Source: Timaviella obliquedivisa GSE-PSE-MK23-08B
Lineage (GTDB): Bacteria; Cyanobacteriota; Cyanobacteriia; Elainellales; Elainellaceae
Assembly (NCBI GenBank): GCA_019358855.1
Contig: JAHHII010000009.1
Span: forward strand, 1 to 64,000
Direction of reading: 5' to 3'
DNA length: 64,000 bases
A program made the position numbers and the translations under genes. Of the stretch, positions 1 through 7,127 are shown piece after piece (position 1 is the stretch's first letter; every line of letters begins with the position of its first letter). The notes below the pieces were generated by a model. The model did not search any database. It saw nothing but the letters and a program-made list of their open reading frames with translations, and was not told the DNA's origin.

Positions 1-89
1 TGAACAAAGATTATGAACACCTTCCGCAGACCTCAGAGACTCTGATCTATCTGGCGATGATCCGGATTATGGTGAGGCGATTGGCGTAA
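1..89 (+). CDS. IS5-family transposase, C-terminal end only (gene starts outside the window)
   Basis: Frame 3 is open from the window edge to a TAA at 87-89. It encodes 28 residues beginning NKDYEHLPQTSETLIY and ending MIRIMVRRLA. This matches the end of IS5-family (IS427/IS1031-type) transposases, where a (S/N)KDYE-x3-T-SE segment after the last catalytic region is followed by an AMIR-x-M-x-RRLA tail. The frame stops 33 bp before the terminal repeat of the element, as expected for a compact IS. Only the tail is visible, so intactness of the transposase cannot be judged. Family recognition is from memory of the motif. Confidence 0.75.
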   Translation, partial: NKDYEHLPQTSETLIYLAMIRIMVRRLA

Positions 90-122
90 AATCTGACTTG
101 CCATAACTTTTCAAACATCCTC
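1..122 (+). mobile_element. Right end of an IS5-family insertion sequence
   Basis: Right end of the IS carrying the transposase tail. Its terminal repeat reads ACTTTTCAAACATCCTC (106-122) and is followed by TAA (123-125), a TNA target site as used by IS427/IS1031-type elements. The terminal repeat matches the ends of the MITE at 23573-23721, suggesting this IS family mobilised that MITE. The left end lies outside the window. Confidence 0.7.
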
Positions 123-125
123 TAA

Positions 126-271
126 GGAGTTGCGTGAAAATAAAACCTAGTGAGACGCATTGACTTTTCAGCCCCCTAAATCCCCCATTCTGGGGGACTT
201 TGAAAGGTTCGGAAGTCCCCCAGAATGGGGGATTTAGGGGGCGATTCAGGGTGTTATTTAATTGCAACTCC
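126..271. mobile_element. MITE B, 146 bp, with a perfect 30-bp internal hairpin
   Basis: A non-coding element bounded by inverted GGAGTTGC (126-133) and GCAACTCC (264-271), flanked by direct TAA repeats (123-125 and 272-274). The imperfect terminal repeats extend about 20 bp inward. The centre is a perfect inverted repeat: arm 171-200, 12-nt loop 201-212, arm 213-242, each arm 30 bp. The core carries the motif CCCCCAGAATGGGGG, shared with MITE A. No transposase is encoded, so it would have to move in trans. The left TAA is also the target site of the adjoining IS, so the two elements abut. Confidence 0.8.
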
Positions 272-349
272 TAAGTATCAATTGCCTGAGTAACAGCGAT
301 TGTTGAACCATCATTCAAGTCTTAGCAAAACAAATTAGGAGATCAGCCC

Positions 350-994
350 ATGCCTCTTGATGTGCCCACCGCGATCGCGCAACGTCGTTCGATTAAAACC
401 TTTAAGTCTGATGCGATCGCCCCTGAACTGCTCAAGCAATTGGTTGAACTGACCGTCGCTGCCCCTAGCAGCTACAACATTCAGGCATGGCGTATTATTT
501 TGGTGCAAGATACTGCCCAAAAAGCCGCCTTAGCCGAGGCCGCTTGGGGACAAGCGCAAATCGTGCAGGCTCCCGTCACGTTTGTGTTTGCCACCGATCT
601 TTCGGTCGGAACGGGAGATTTAACTCCAGTTTATGAACAAGGATTAGAAACGGGCGCTTGGTCAGAGGCAACAGTCAATTATTTCAAAACTGCAATTCCG
701 CAGTTCTACTCCAGCGTGGGCGATAAAGCCCGCGAGTACGGGATTAAGGATGCGTTGATTGCCGCTACCCATTTAATGCTGGCAGCAGAAAGTTTAGGAC
801 TATCAACTTGCCCAATGAACGGTTGGATAGAAGAGAAAGTTAAAGCAGTCATCGGGCTAGAAGACAAGCCAGAAATGGCGATCGCGCTTCTTGTCCCAGT
901 TGGCTACGCCGCTGAACCCCGGAAAAATCCAGGTCGGTTACCGCTCTCATACAATGTTTTTCAAGACAAGTTTGGAACCCCTTATGCAGGCTAA
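350..994 (+). CDS. Nitroreductase family protein (FMN-dependent NAD(P)H oxidoreductase)
   Basis: 214 aa, close to the usual 200-220 for the family. The N-terminal RRSIKTF and the APSSYNIQAWR segment (about residues 37-47) are the FMN-binding signatures of nitroreductases. The C-terminal half has the AATHLMLAAESLGLSTCPMNG helix-turn and a VGYAAEPRKNPGRLPL segment typical of the fold. These homodimeric cytosolic flavoproteins reduce nitro compounds, quinones or flavins with NAD(P)H; the natural substrate cannot be read from sequence. An AGGAG Shine-Dalgarno lies 8 bp before the ATG. It stands alone just after the MITE. Family call is firm, substrate unknown. Confidence 0.88.
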   Translation: MPLDVPTAIAQRRSIKTFKSDAIAPELLKQLVELTVAAPSSYNIQAWRIILVQDTAQKAALAEAAWGQAQIVQAPVTFVFATDLSVGTGDLTPVYEQGLETGAWSEATVNYFKTAIPQFYSSVGDKAREYGIKDALIAATHLMLAAESLGLSTCPMNGWIEEKVKAVIGLEDKPEMAIALLVPVGYAAEPRKNPGRLPLSYNVFQDKFGTPYAG

Positions 995-1153
995 AGCACT
1001 CGTTAAGTGATTGCTGACGGAAGAATTAAGAGGGAGCGCGATCGCGTTCAAAAACGGGTGAACTGGTAGGGCAGAAATAAGCGACAATATCGGGGTTAAA
1101 GTTCTTATTGATTTGCTCACTACCTTGCTTTGCCCACTGCGTTTACTTGCCCA

Positions 1154-2038
1154 ATGACAGTCACCCGCCCTCGATTTCTTGGACTCCAGCCCCTCTCTCA
1201 CTATCCTCGCCTTTCCATTCAAATGATGGGGGCGGGGATATTGCTCACCTCATTATTTGTAGTAGCTGCCCTGTTCTCGCCGATGCTGCAATCTTGGGGA
1301 GTTTTGCAAAGTCCCATTGAAGCCCTAGCCAATACGCCCCATCAACCACCTTCTGCCCAGCACTGGTTTGGCACAAGCCGCCAAGGATACGACGTGTTTT
1401 CGCGGACGTTGTTTGGCAGTCAAGCAGCCTTGCAGGTGGTGCTGGTAGCGACGGCAATGAGCCTGGTTGTGGGCGTACCGTTAGGATTAGTCAGTGGTTA
1501 TTTGGGCGGTAAGTTAGATAAAGTTCTGTTGTTTTTGATGGATACAATCTATACTCTACCAGGATTATTGTTGTCGGTAACGTTGGCGTTTGTAGTGGGG
1601 AAAGGAGTGTTTAATGCAGCGATCGCCCTCAGTATTGCCTACGTTCCTCAGTATTATCGAGTGGTTCGCAATCATACCGTCAGCATTAAAACAGAACTAT
1701 TCATTGAAGCCGCGCGATCGATGGGTGCTTCAACGTGGCGTGTTTTGTCCAAGTATCTGTTCTTCAACGTTATTCAAAGCGTTCCAGTTCTATTCACGCT
1801 CAATGCAGCTGATGCAGTTCTGGTCTTGGGCGGTTTAGGCTTCTTGGGCTTAGGCTTGCCTGAACAAACACCAGAATGGGGAATGGATTTACGTCAGGCT
1901 CTTGATGCCCTACCCACCGGAATTTGGTGGACAGCTTTGTTTCCAGGATTAGCGCTAACCTTGTTGGTGGTTGGGTTATCTCTAATAGGTGAAGGCTTAA
2001 ACGAATTAATTAATCCTTTGTCACAAGGGGATAATTAA
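1154..2038 (+). CDS. ABC transporter permease, DppC/OppC (peptide/nickel) type
   Basis: About 294 aa, an inner-membrane permease of the binding-protein-dependent transport family. Early sequence GTSRQGYDVFSRTLFG matches the GTDxxGRDxxSR motif of DppC/OppC/NikC. Six hydrophobic segments are visible, and the EAA loop that contacts the ATPase reads EAARSMGASTWRVLSKY. The ATG at 1154 is preferred; an in-frame TTG at 1130 would add eight residues. The stop codon shares one base with the next start (TAATG at 2036-2040), implying translational coupling to the ROK gene. No partner permease, ATPase or solute-binding protein lies nearby, so those subunits must be encoded elsewhere. Confidence 0.88.
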   Translation: MTVTRPRFLGLQPLSHYPRLSIQMMGAGILLTSLFVVAALFSPMLQSWGVLQSPIEALANTPHQPPSAQHWFGTSRQGYDVFSRTLFGSQAALQVVLVATAMSLVVGVPLGLVSGYLGGKLDKVLLFLMDTIYTLPGLLLSVTLAFVVGKGVFNAAIALSIAYVPQYYRVVRNHTVSIKTELFIEAARSMGASTWRVLSKYLFFNVIQSVPVLFTLNAADAVLVLGGLGFLGLGLPEQTPEWGMDLRQALDALPTGIWWTALFPGLALTLLVVGLSLIGEGLNELINPLSQGDN

Positions 2039-2937
2039 TGGGAATTGAAGAAGTTATCGGCATTGACTTGGGTGGAACAGCTATTAAATTAGGTCGGTTC
2101 GATCGCCAGGGAAATTGCTCTCAATCTCTCACAATTCCGACCCCCCAACCGCCCCAGCCTGAAGCAGTTTTGGCAGCAATGGTAAGGGCGATCGCTCAGC
2201 TTAATGCTCTAACAGTGGTGGCGATCGGGGTGGGCACACCGGGACCTGCTGATGCTGCGGGACGGATCGCTATCTATGCGATTAACTTGGGCGGTTGGAT
2301 CAATATTCCGTTAGCAGACTGGCTAGAAGCAAAGACGGGCAAACCGACAGTGATTGGAAATGATGCGAATTGCGCGGGACTAGGCGAATATTGGGTTGGT
2401 GCAGGGCAACCGTTCAAGAATTTGGTGATGCTGACCTTGGGAACAGGGGTAGGCGGTGCAGTTATTTTAAATGGCAATCTGTTTGTAGGGCGGGCGGGCA
2501 CGGCCGGAGAGCTAGGTTTGATTACGCTGAATCCTGATGGGGCTGAATGCAATAGTGGCAATCATGGGTCATTAGAGCAGCATGTATCGGTGCGGGCAAT
2601 TCGGCGGCGAACAGGCTTAGACGCAGAAGAGTTAGGCAGAAGAGCAACGCAAGGCAATCAAGAAGCGATCGCATTTTGGCAAAGCTATGGACGCGAATTG
2701 GGAACTGGAATTGCTAGTTTAATTTATGTGTTGACACCAGAGGCTGTGATCATTGGGGGAGGAGTGTGTCAGAGCTATGAGTTTTTCTTTCCTGCTGCTT
2801 GGCTGGAAATTGAGCGGCGAGTTGTGGCATATTCGCGGCTAGATGTGAAGCTGTTACGGGCTGAGTTGGGAAATCAGGCAGGTATGGTAGGGGCTGCAAA
2901 GCTAGCATGGGATAGATTCAGGCACTTAGGCTCATAA
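2038..2937 (+). CDS. ROK family sugar kinase (glucokinase-like)
   Basis: 299 aa. The ATP-binding phosphate-1 motif IGIDLGGTAIKLGRFD is at residues 7-22, followed by the GVGTPGPAD motif, the GNDANCAGLGEY segment containing the catalytic Asp, and LTLGTGVGGAVILNG. The region that normally carries the zinc ligands (CxCGxxGCxE) reads ECNSGNHGSLEQ, so most cysteines are missing. This variant probably does not bind zinc the way E. coli Mlc or NagC does. No N-terminal helix-turn-helix is present, so an enzyme (glucokinase or related hexokinase) is more likely than a repressor. It is translationally coupled to the upstream permease. The specific sugar is not determinable. Confidence 0.85.
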   Translation: MGIEEVIGIDLGGTAIKLGRFDRQGNCSQSLTIPTPQPPQPEAVLAAMVRAIAQLNALTVVAIGVGTPGPADAAGRIAIYAINLGGWINIPLADWLEAKTGKPTVIGNDANCAGLGEYWVGAGQPFKNLVMLTLGTGVGGAVILNGNLFVGRAGTAGELGLITLNPDGAECNSGNHGSLEQHVSVRAIRRRTGLDAEELGRRATQGNQEAIAFWQSYGRELGTGIASLIYVLTPEAVIIGGGVCQSYEFFFPAAWLEIERRVVAYSRLDVKLLRAELGNQAGMVGAAKLAWDRFRHLGS

Positions 2938-2943
2938 TTTTTT

Positions 2944-4335
2944 TTAGGATTGAGAACCCACTAATTCTTCGATCGCCTCTAATTTTGTTGGTAGCTCTGC
3001 CGTTAATACTTCGTTCCCTGTTTCAGTAATCAACACATCGTCTTCGATGCGAATACCACGTACATCTGCGAATGCTTCAAGGCGTTCCCAATTCACAGCC
3101 TTTTTGTATTGCTCCCGACGTTCCAAGTCTTGCAAAATTGCGGGGACTTGATAAAAGCCTGGTTCGATAGTAACGACCATTCCAGCCCGCAAAGGACGAT
3201 CGAGGCGAAGATATCCCAGCCCAAAGCGATCGCTTCTCACTCGCCCTGCTTCATATCCCGCCAAGTCTCCCAAGTCTTCCATATCATGCACATCTAGCCC
3301 CAAAATATGCCCAACTCCGTGAGGAAAAAACAGCGCGTGGGCATCCATTGCAACCAGGTCTTCAGGCTGTCCTCGCAAAATGCCCACCTCAACCAAGCCA
3401 GCCGCGATCGCCTCACACGCCATCAAGTGCAAATCCTTATACTCCATACCAGGACGAGCCGCTCCAATACATAAATCATGGGCAGTTAACACGATCTCAT
3501 AAATAGCCCGCTGCGTAGGCGAAAACTGTCCCGATACCGCCCAAGTCCGCGTTACATCTGAAGCCCAGCCTGATTCTGTCTCTGCCCCAACATCTGCTAG
3601 CAACAAATTACCCGGTTGAATCGCCTGGTGATAATGGTTATTGTGCAAAACTTCGCCCTGTACGGTAACAATGCTGTTATAAGCGCAGGTCATGTTGTGC
3701 CCCATAATGGCGCTTTCCATGGCGGCACGCACGTGCGCTTCGTTTTTGGCAGAAGCAGTTGCTACCATTCCGACTTTATGCGCTTGCACAGTAACAGCCG
3801 CTGCTTGGCGAATTTGATCGATCGCCCCGGCATCATGAACTAAGCGAATTTGGACGATCGCTTTTGCCAACTCCCGATCGATTCCTGATAAATCTTGTAA
3901 CGATCGCCCTAACATTTCTGACTGGTGCGATCGCGTTGCAGCATCTTGAACAGGTAAAGTCGCCGCCCCGTACGCTTTCAACTCCTTCAACGGCAACGCT
4001 TCATCTGCCCCAATTTGCACCGCAATTTCTTCTCGTTTAGGACTATCTCCATGCCATAGAATACTGGCGGGCGTTGCATCATCCATAAACAGCGTCATGC
4101 GTCCTGCTTCCAGACGAATCGCAGCATTCAACAGCGGCAACCCTGCAAAGTACAGAAAGTGACTATTGGCACGGTACGGAAACACATTCGCCGGAAAATT
4201 GCGAGAACTCGTCTGCCCCGACCATAGAAGAACAGGACTATTAATGTGCTGGGCAAGCTTTTGGCGGCGTTGGCGGAGCGTTTCAGCTAGACTTGGGACG
4301 GAGAAATTTGGAGAAGATGCGATTTGAAGAGGCAT
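2944..4335 (-). CDS. pepP: Xaa-Pro aminopeptidase (M24B, aminopeptidase P)
   Basis: 463 aa. An N-terminal AMP_N domain (about residues 15-150, including SSRNFPANVFPYRANSHF) precedes an M24 pita-bread catalytic domain. The five metal ligands are visible: Asp in LLADVGAE, Asp in SDVTRTW, His in FPHGVGHILGLDVHD, Glu in VTIEPGFY and Glu in IRIEDDVLI. It removes an N-terminal residue that precedes proline, using two Mn or Co ions, in the cytosol. It is convergent with the ROK gene, with only 6 bp between them. Length and domain order are normal for PepP. Confidence 0.93.
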   Translation of the reverse strand: MPLQIASSPNFSVPSLAETLRQRRQKLAQHINSPVLLWSGQTSSRNFPANVFPYRANSHFLYFAGLPLLNAAIRLEAGRMTLFMDDATPASILWHGDSPKREEIAVQIGADEALPLKELKAYGAATLPVQDAATRSHQSEMLGRSLQDLSGIDRELAKAIVQIRLVHDAGAIDQIRQAAAVTVQAHKVGMVATASAKNEAHVRAAMESAIMGHNMTCAYNSIVTVQGEVLHNNHYHQAIQPGNLLLADVGAETESGWASDVTRTWAVSGQFSPTQRAIYEIVLTAHDLCIGAARPGMEYKDLHLMACEAIAAGLVEVGILRGQPEDLVAMDAHALFFPHGVGHILGLDVHDMEDLGDLAGYEAGRVRSDRFGLGYLRLDRPLRAGMVVTIEPGFYQVPAILQDLERREQYKKAVNWERLEAFADVRGIRIEDDVLITETGNEVLTAELPTKLEAIEELVGSQS

Positions 4336-4476
4336 GTCTGCTAGAGCAAAGGTCAGTTAATTTAACTTTAGATCAGTTCTGCTTAGACCATTATGATCCT
4401 GATTAAGTGGGACATTGAGCCAATTCAACTTAACGCTATAGCGTTACAATGAGAGCCTAATAAATCTTTGAATACC

Positions 4477-4842
4477 ATGGCTGAAATTGTCACCCTTGAA
4501 CTTTCAGAGGCACTGGCGCAACAAGCCAGACAAATTGCTTCATTGACTCATCGGCGGCTAGAAGACGTTTTGCTTGAGTGGATTGATCGAGCCGTAACCG
4601 AACTTCCAATTGAATCATTACCGGATGAGCAGATTTTGACCTTGTGCGATCTTCACATGGAGCCAGAACAACAAGAGCGACTCAGCGACCTCCTAGCCCA
4701 AAATCAAGAGGGACAAATTAGTCCAACTGAACTCGATCATCTCGATCAGCTTATGAAAATTTATCGACGTGGGCTAGTGCATAAGGCACGCGCCTTGAAA
4801 GTCGCTGTAGAAAAGGGTCTAAAACCTCCTCTTGCATCGTAA
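4477..4842 (+). CDS. Small unknown protein paired with an HNH endonuclease
   Basis: 121 aa from the ATG at 4477; an in-frame TTG at 4468 would add three residues. No catalytic motif was recognised. The predicted structure is mostly helical: an N-terminal beta-like TLELSEALAQQA followed by HRRLEDVLLEWIDRA resembles ribbon-helix-helix antitoxin-type segments. The middle, LPDEQILTLCDLHM, and a basic C-terminus follow. It ends 2 bp before the HNH gene, so the two are almost certainly co-transcribed. The layout recalls antitoxin-toxin or accessory-nuclease pairs, but no function is established from sequence. Confidence 0.75.
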   Translation: MAEIVTLELSEALAQQARQIASLTHRRLEDVLLEWIDRAVTELPIESLPDEQILTLCDLHMEPEQQERLSDLLAQNQEGQISPTELDHLDQLMKIYRRGLVHKARALKVAVEKGLKPPLAS

Positions 4843-4844
4843 CG

Positions 4845-5258
4845 ATGGCGCGGGTATATATTCCAGCCGATGTTGAATGGCGTGTCCGTAAAGATGCTCG
4901 TAACCATTGCGGATACTGTCTTAGCCCGCAACACCTTGTAATGGCTCGATTAGAGATTGATCACATTACTCCAGTGTCCAAGGGAGGTTCTAAGAATGAA
5001 TCAAATTTGTGGTTAGCTTGCCCCATCTGCAATCGTTATAAAAGCGACAAAAGGGAAGGAATTGATCCAGAAACAGGCGTAACGGTGAAACTGTTTAATC
5101 CTCGAACTCAATCTTGGTTTGAGCATTTTCAATGGACTCAAGAGGGACTGAGAATCATTGGACGATCGCCTATAGGTCGAGCGACGGTCGTAACACTTCA
5201 CCTTGCTGATGATCCTGACGCAATAGAAGTTCGTAGCTATTGGGTGAAGGTGGGGTAG
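4845..5258 (+). CDS. HNH endonuclease
   Basis: 137 aa. A classic HNH fold with two CxxC knuckles: CGYC (about residues 22-25) and CPIC (about 64-67). The core is LEIDHITPVSKGGSKNESNLWLACPICN, here split as LEIDHITPVSKGG and ESNLWLACPICN; the DH pair is catalytic and the Asn binds metal. These are metal-dependent DNA nickases or endonucleases. The start is fixed by the 2-bp gap after the upstream stop. No restriction methyltransferase is adjacent, so a restriction system is not supported. The partner protein suggests an accessory or toxin-like role, which is inference. Confidence 0.88.
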   Translation: MARVYIPADVEWRVRKDARNHCGYCLSPQHLVMARLEIDHITPVSKGGSKNESNLWLACPICNRYKSDKREGIDPETGVTVKLFNPRTQSWFEHFQWTQEGLRIIGRSPIGRATVVTLHLADDPDAIEVRSYWVKVG

Positions 5259-5281
5259 CATCCACCAATCGATTAGAGCCG

Positions 5282-6103
5282 CTACTTTCTCTGACAGTTC
5301 GGGCAATAATACATCCGCCTTCCTCCCATTTCTTCTTTCACGATCGCCATTCCACAAATAAAGCAAGGCTGTCCCTGCCGCCCAAACACATAATGCCGAT
5401 AATCCCGTCGCCGCTTTCCCGCCTGCTTCAATTGACTTGCTAACTGTAAATCATTCGTGATCCCATTAAATTTGTAAGACTGATACGTCACTGCGATCGC
5501 CCCCGCTGCCAACTTTTCGATCTGCTCTGTCGAACAATCCACCGGACGCAATGCCGGATGCACCCGTGCCACAAACAAGACTTCGCTCCGTAAATAGTTG
5601 CCCAGCCCGCATAAAAAATGCTGATCTAGCAACAGTGTTGGGAAGCCCCGACGGTAGAACCGCTTATCCTGAAATCGTTCGATAATTTGGGCGACTGTCG
5701 TAGCTGGATCAAGCACGTCCAGCCCCAGCTTACTTAAAAACGGATGAGTCGCGATCGCCACATCGTCCAGCACCGTAATATCTGATGCGCTGTACAGTAA
5801 CGCCGACTTCTTCTCATTGTGAATTGCCAGCCTTAACTGCCGTCCCGTTTTTGGATAATTCTGAGCAGCGCGAATCATCCACTTGCCATATAGCTGATTA
5901 TGGCTGTAGATACTAAGGTCGTTGTCAAACCGAATCAGCAGGGCTTTCCCTTGGGGTTTAACGCCAACAATTTCTCGACCCTCAAAAACCTGCTCAAATG
6001 GCTTGAGATGATTAAAAGCAAAAAAAATAGAAGTCACCGGATGTGGAATCACCGCTTTGGCGATCGCATCGGCGGCACGTTTGATTTCAGGGCCTTCGGG
6101 CAT
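5282..6103 (-). CDS. nei: DNA glycosylase/AP lyase of the Fpg/Nei family (endonuclease VIII-like)
   Basis: 273 aa. The start at 6103 is chosen because it gives MPEGPEI; removal of Met exposes the catalytic Pro and Glu used for Schiff-base chemistry. A TTG nine bases upstream would bury them. The H2TH region includes LCGLGNYLRSEVL. The C-terminal zinc finger has CFIC (about 252-255) and CPNC (about 268-271). The enzyme excises oxidised bases and nicks the abasic strand in base excision repair. The QGKALLIRF and YSHNQLYGKW segments fit Nei better than Fpg. Exact lesion preference is not clear. Confidence 0.9.
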   Translation of the reverse strand: MPEGPEIKRAADAIAKAVIPHPVTSIFFAFNHLKPFEQVFEGREIVGVKPQGKALLIRFDNDLSIYSHNQLYGKWMIRAAQNYPKTGRQLRLAIHNEKKSALLYSASDITVLDDVAIATHPFLSKLGLDVLDPATTVAQIIERFQDKRFYRRGFPTLLLDQHFLCGLGNYLRSEVLFVARVHPALRPVDCSTEQIEKLAAGAIAVTYQSYKFNGITNDLQLASQLKQAGKRRRDYRHYVFGRQGQPCFICGMAIVKEEMGGRRMYYCPNCQRK

Positions 6104-6153
6104 TGGTGTCAAACAAACTATGAATCACTATAAAATTTTACACCTGACAGCTT

Positions 6154-7059
6154 TTACGCCTGTTGCGCCTGCTGTGCTTGAAGCACCTGATGCACTAGTT
6201 CTGGAATTTGCCAGGGACTAGAGGCGACCGGAATCTTGGCTTGCTTAAATGCCGCCAACTTGCTTTCTGCTGTCCCTACTTCTGTCCCCATGCCTGCCAT
6301 CCGTGCCGCAATAATCGCTCCAGCATGACCAATTGCCTGACCTTTGGGAGTCGTCCGTCCGGCGATATAAGCAATGACAGGTTTATCAATTTGTTCTGTA
6401 ATGTACCGAGCCGCGGCTTCTTCGCTATCACCACCAATCTCGCCTACCAAGACAATCATTTCTGTCTGGTCGTCTTCTTCCAAAATTTGCAGCCATTGCT
6501 GAAAAGAAGAACCCGGAATGCGATCGCCGCCAATACTCACGACTAACGACTGCCCTAAACCTGCTTTGGTTAGCTCATGCGCAACCTCATAGGTCAGGCT
6601 ACCGCTGCGGCTAACAACCCCTACCGTTCCCGATCGATAAAGCGCCGCTGGATGAGTGCCTAATAAAATCTTCCCAGGCACAATTACCCCTGGGCAACTA
6701 GGGCCCACCACCAAGGTTTCTGTTGCTTCAGCTTTACGCAACAGATGAACAATATCTAGAGGGGGCACGCCTTCGGTGATTAAAATAAGCTGTCGAATAC
6801 CCGCTGCGATCGCCTCTAATGCAGCATCTAACACTTCGTAAGGCGGCACAAAAATCACACTAATATCTGCCGCAACAGTTGCCAGTGCCTGTTCCACCAT
6901 ATCGAAGATGGGAATGCCCTCTAAGGACTCACCCGCGTGCCCCGGACTTATCCCAGCCACAACCTGGGTGCCATAATCTTGCATGAGCGGCGCATAAACC
7001 GAACCCAGCGGCTCTTTAATGCCTTGTACAATTACTTTGCTATCAGACGTGAAAAGCAT
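6154..7059 (-). CDS. sucD: Succinyl-CoA ligase, alpha subunit
   Basis: 301 aa. The CoA-binding Rossmann domain is N-terminal, followed by the GPSCPGVI and VSRSGSLTYE segments and the phosphohistidine loop GHAGAII (His near residue 250). GEIGGDSEEAAARYI is conserved. With SucC it interconverts succinyl-CoA and succinate with NDP phosphorylation in the TCA cycle. The usual TGSQG loop near the N-terminus reads KEPLGSV, so this copy is somewhat divergent. It lies 68 bp downstream of sucC on the same strand, forming a two-gene operon. Confidence 0.92.
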   Translation of the reverse strand: MLFTSDSKVIVQGIKEPLGSVYAPLMQDYGTQVVAGISPGHAGESLEGIPIFDMVEQALATVAADISVIFVPPYEVLDAALEAIAAGIRQLILITEGVPPLDIVHLLRKAEATETLVVGPSCPGVIVPGKILLGTHPAALYRSGTVGVVSRSGSLTYEVAHELTKAGLGQSLVVSIGGDRIPGSSFQQWLQILEEDDQTEMIVLVGEIGGDSEEAAARYITEQIDKPVIAYIAGRTTPKGQAIGHAGAIIAARMAGMGTEVGTAESKLAAFKQAKIPVASSPWQIPELVHQVLQAQQAQQA

Positions 7060-7127
7060 GGAAATTAAATTAGGAGGAAGTTCAATCAGCGAGAAGTTTA
7101 GATCAGTAAGTTTAGATCAGTCGGAAG

